A stretch of 13,716 nucleotides of DNA from positions 29,847-43,562 of the forward strand of contig DCKY01000208.1 in assembly GCA_002320775.1 (NCBI GenBank), read 5' to 3'. The DNA is from Planctomycetes bacterium UBA1662. Its GTDB lineage: Bacteria; Planctomycetota; UBA8108. This document shows, in pieces, positions 13,455 through 13,716 of this stretch; positions within the stretch are counted from its first letter, which is position 1, and every line of letters starts with the position of its first letter. The notes under the pieces were generated by a model, which worked only from the letters and a program-made list of their open reading frames with translations, was not told the origin of the DNA and did not search any database. The position numbers and the translations under genes are program-made.

Positions 13455-13476
13455 GAGGCCTCCTGAAACCCATTAC

Positions 13477-13506
13477 GAAAAAAAGGCGCTGGGGGTACTT
13501 TTTTTC
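13477..13506. terminator. A7/T7 inverted repeat, possible bidirectional terminator
   Basis: GAAAAAAAG (13477-13485) and CTTTTTTTC (13498-13506) are perfect inverted repeats separated by 12 bases. Each strand thus carries a T7 run behind a stem, but the interior pairs poorly, so termination strength is uncertain. Confidence 0.35.
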
Positions 13507-13582
13507 TGCAATGACCGAGTCCTGAACTTCGTCTGATGGGATGTAAGAAATAAATTAAATCGCGACAGTATTTGTTCTACTC

Positions 13583-13599
13583 GTGACCATTTGGTGACA
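13583..13599 (+). promoter_or_regulatory. GTGAC direct repeat and weak promoter ahead of the hairpin array
   Basis: GTGACC (13583) and GTGACA (13594) are direct repeats 11 bp apart, one helical turn, which suits a dimeric or paired regulator. GTGACC with TAGTAC (13606-13611) at 17-bp spacing could be a weak promoter reading into the hairpin array. Both readings are tentative. The AT-rich stretch before it (13541-13575) holds nothing else recognised. Confidence 0.3.
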
Positions 13600-13626
13600 A
13601 AGGTTTAGTACCTTACCGTGGCGAAA

Positions 13627-13716
13627 GGGCCGAGAGGCCCAAAGCATACCGAAGCCACAGGGCTTCGGGAGTATCGAAGCCGCAGGGCTTCGAGAGTATC
13701 GGAGTCGAAAGACTCC
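13627..13716 (+). repeat. Tandem array of four hairpins at 24-25-nt spacing (continues past the edge)
   Basis: Hairpin 1 is GGGCC-GAGA-GGCCC (13627-13640). Hairpin 2 is CCGAAGCC-ACAG-GGCTTCGG (13649-13668). Hairpin 3 is TCGAAGCC-GCAG-GGCTTCGA (13674-13693). Hairpin 4 is GGAGTC-GAAA-GACTCC (13701-13716). Stem starts at 13627, 13651, 13676 and 13701 give a regular period, and all four loops have four bases. The linker GAGTATC is identical after hairpins 2 and 3. Stem 4 differs from stems 2 and 3 on both arms while still pairing, which argues for selection on structure (RNA or single-stranded DNA). I match it to no known riboswitch or repeat family. The array reaches the last base, so its full length and any gene it controls are outside the window. 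Confidence 0.75.

Noticed and set aside
13627..13716. CRISPR array
   Set aside because: The period is 24-25 nt, the units are self-complementary hairpins, the linkers are only 5-8 nt, and the variable part is paired, unlike repeat-spacer structure.
13627..13716. CsrA/RsmA-sequestering RNA
   Set aside because: The loops lack GGA, and only one linker contains it.

Overview
The window looks like chromosomal DNA from a GC-rich Gram-negative-type bacterium. The signs are a lipoprotein with a lipobox, a sedoheptulose-7-phosphate isomerase of the LPS heptose pathway, diaminopimelate epimerase, and an exported protein with a Sec signal. A ThiD2-ThiE fusion, a fused E1 alpha/beta dehydrogenase and an FHA-GAF-AAA+ regulator would suit Planctomycetota or another deep-branching phylum. 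That placement is an inference, because the window holds no rRNA or other marker. No insertion sequence, phage gene or CRISPR array was seen.

Layout. Bases 1-206 (minus) hold the start of a lipoprotein that runs off the left edge. A 319-bp divergent intergenic region separates it from an FHA-GAF-AAA+-Fis regulator (526-2493), which ends in a terminator built around its own stop codon. A promoter with a palindromic operator candidate then precedes gmhA and thiD2-thiE (2655-4373). After another terminator, a TATAAT box placed as for a leaderless mRNA starts a membrane TPR gene translationally linked to purM (4426-6143). dapF (minus, 6157-7053) converges on purM and diverges from an exported protein of unknown function (7166-8332).

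A promoter with a structured leader then drives a tight three-gene operon (8529-10942): a CysO-like ubiquitin-fold sulfur carrier, a rhodanese-ThiF/MoeB activating enzyme and a CysM-like PLP synthase. Together these resemble the protein-thiocarboxylate route to cysteine known from Mycobacterium. Here the carrier has eight residues after its Gly-Gly, the rhodanese domain is N-terminal, and no Mec+/JAMM protease gene is present in the window.

A 294-bp regulatory region rich in dyads leads into the fused 2-oxoacid dehydrogenase E1 (11237-13336). The last 380 bp hold a possible 42-codon minus-strand gene with an AGGAGG ribosome-binding site, several inverted repeats, and an array of four hairpins at 24-25-nt spacing (13627 to the edge). 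The array's stems change sequence but keep base pairing, while the linkers stay constant. This array and the CysO variant are the two most unusual signals.
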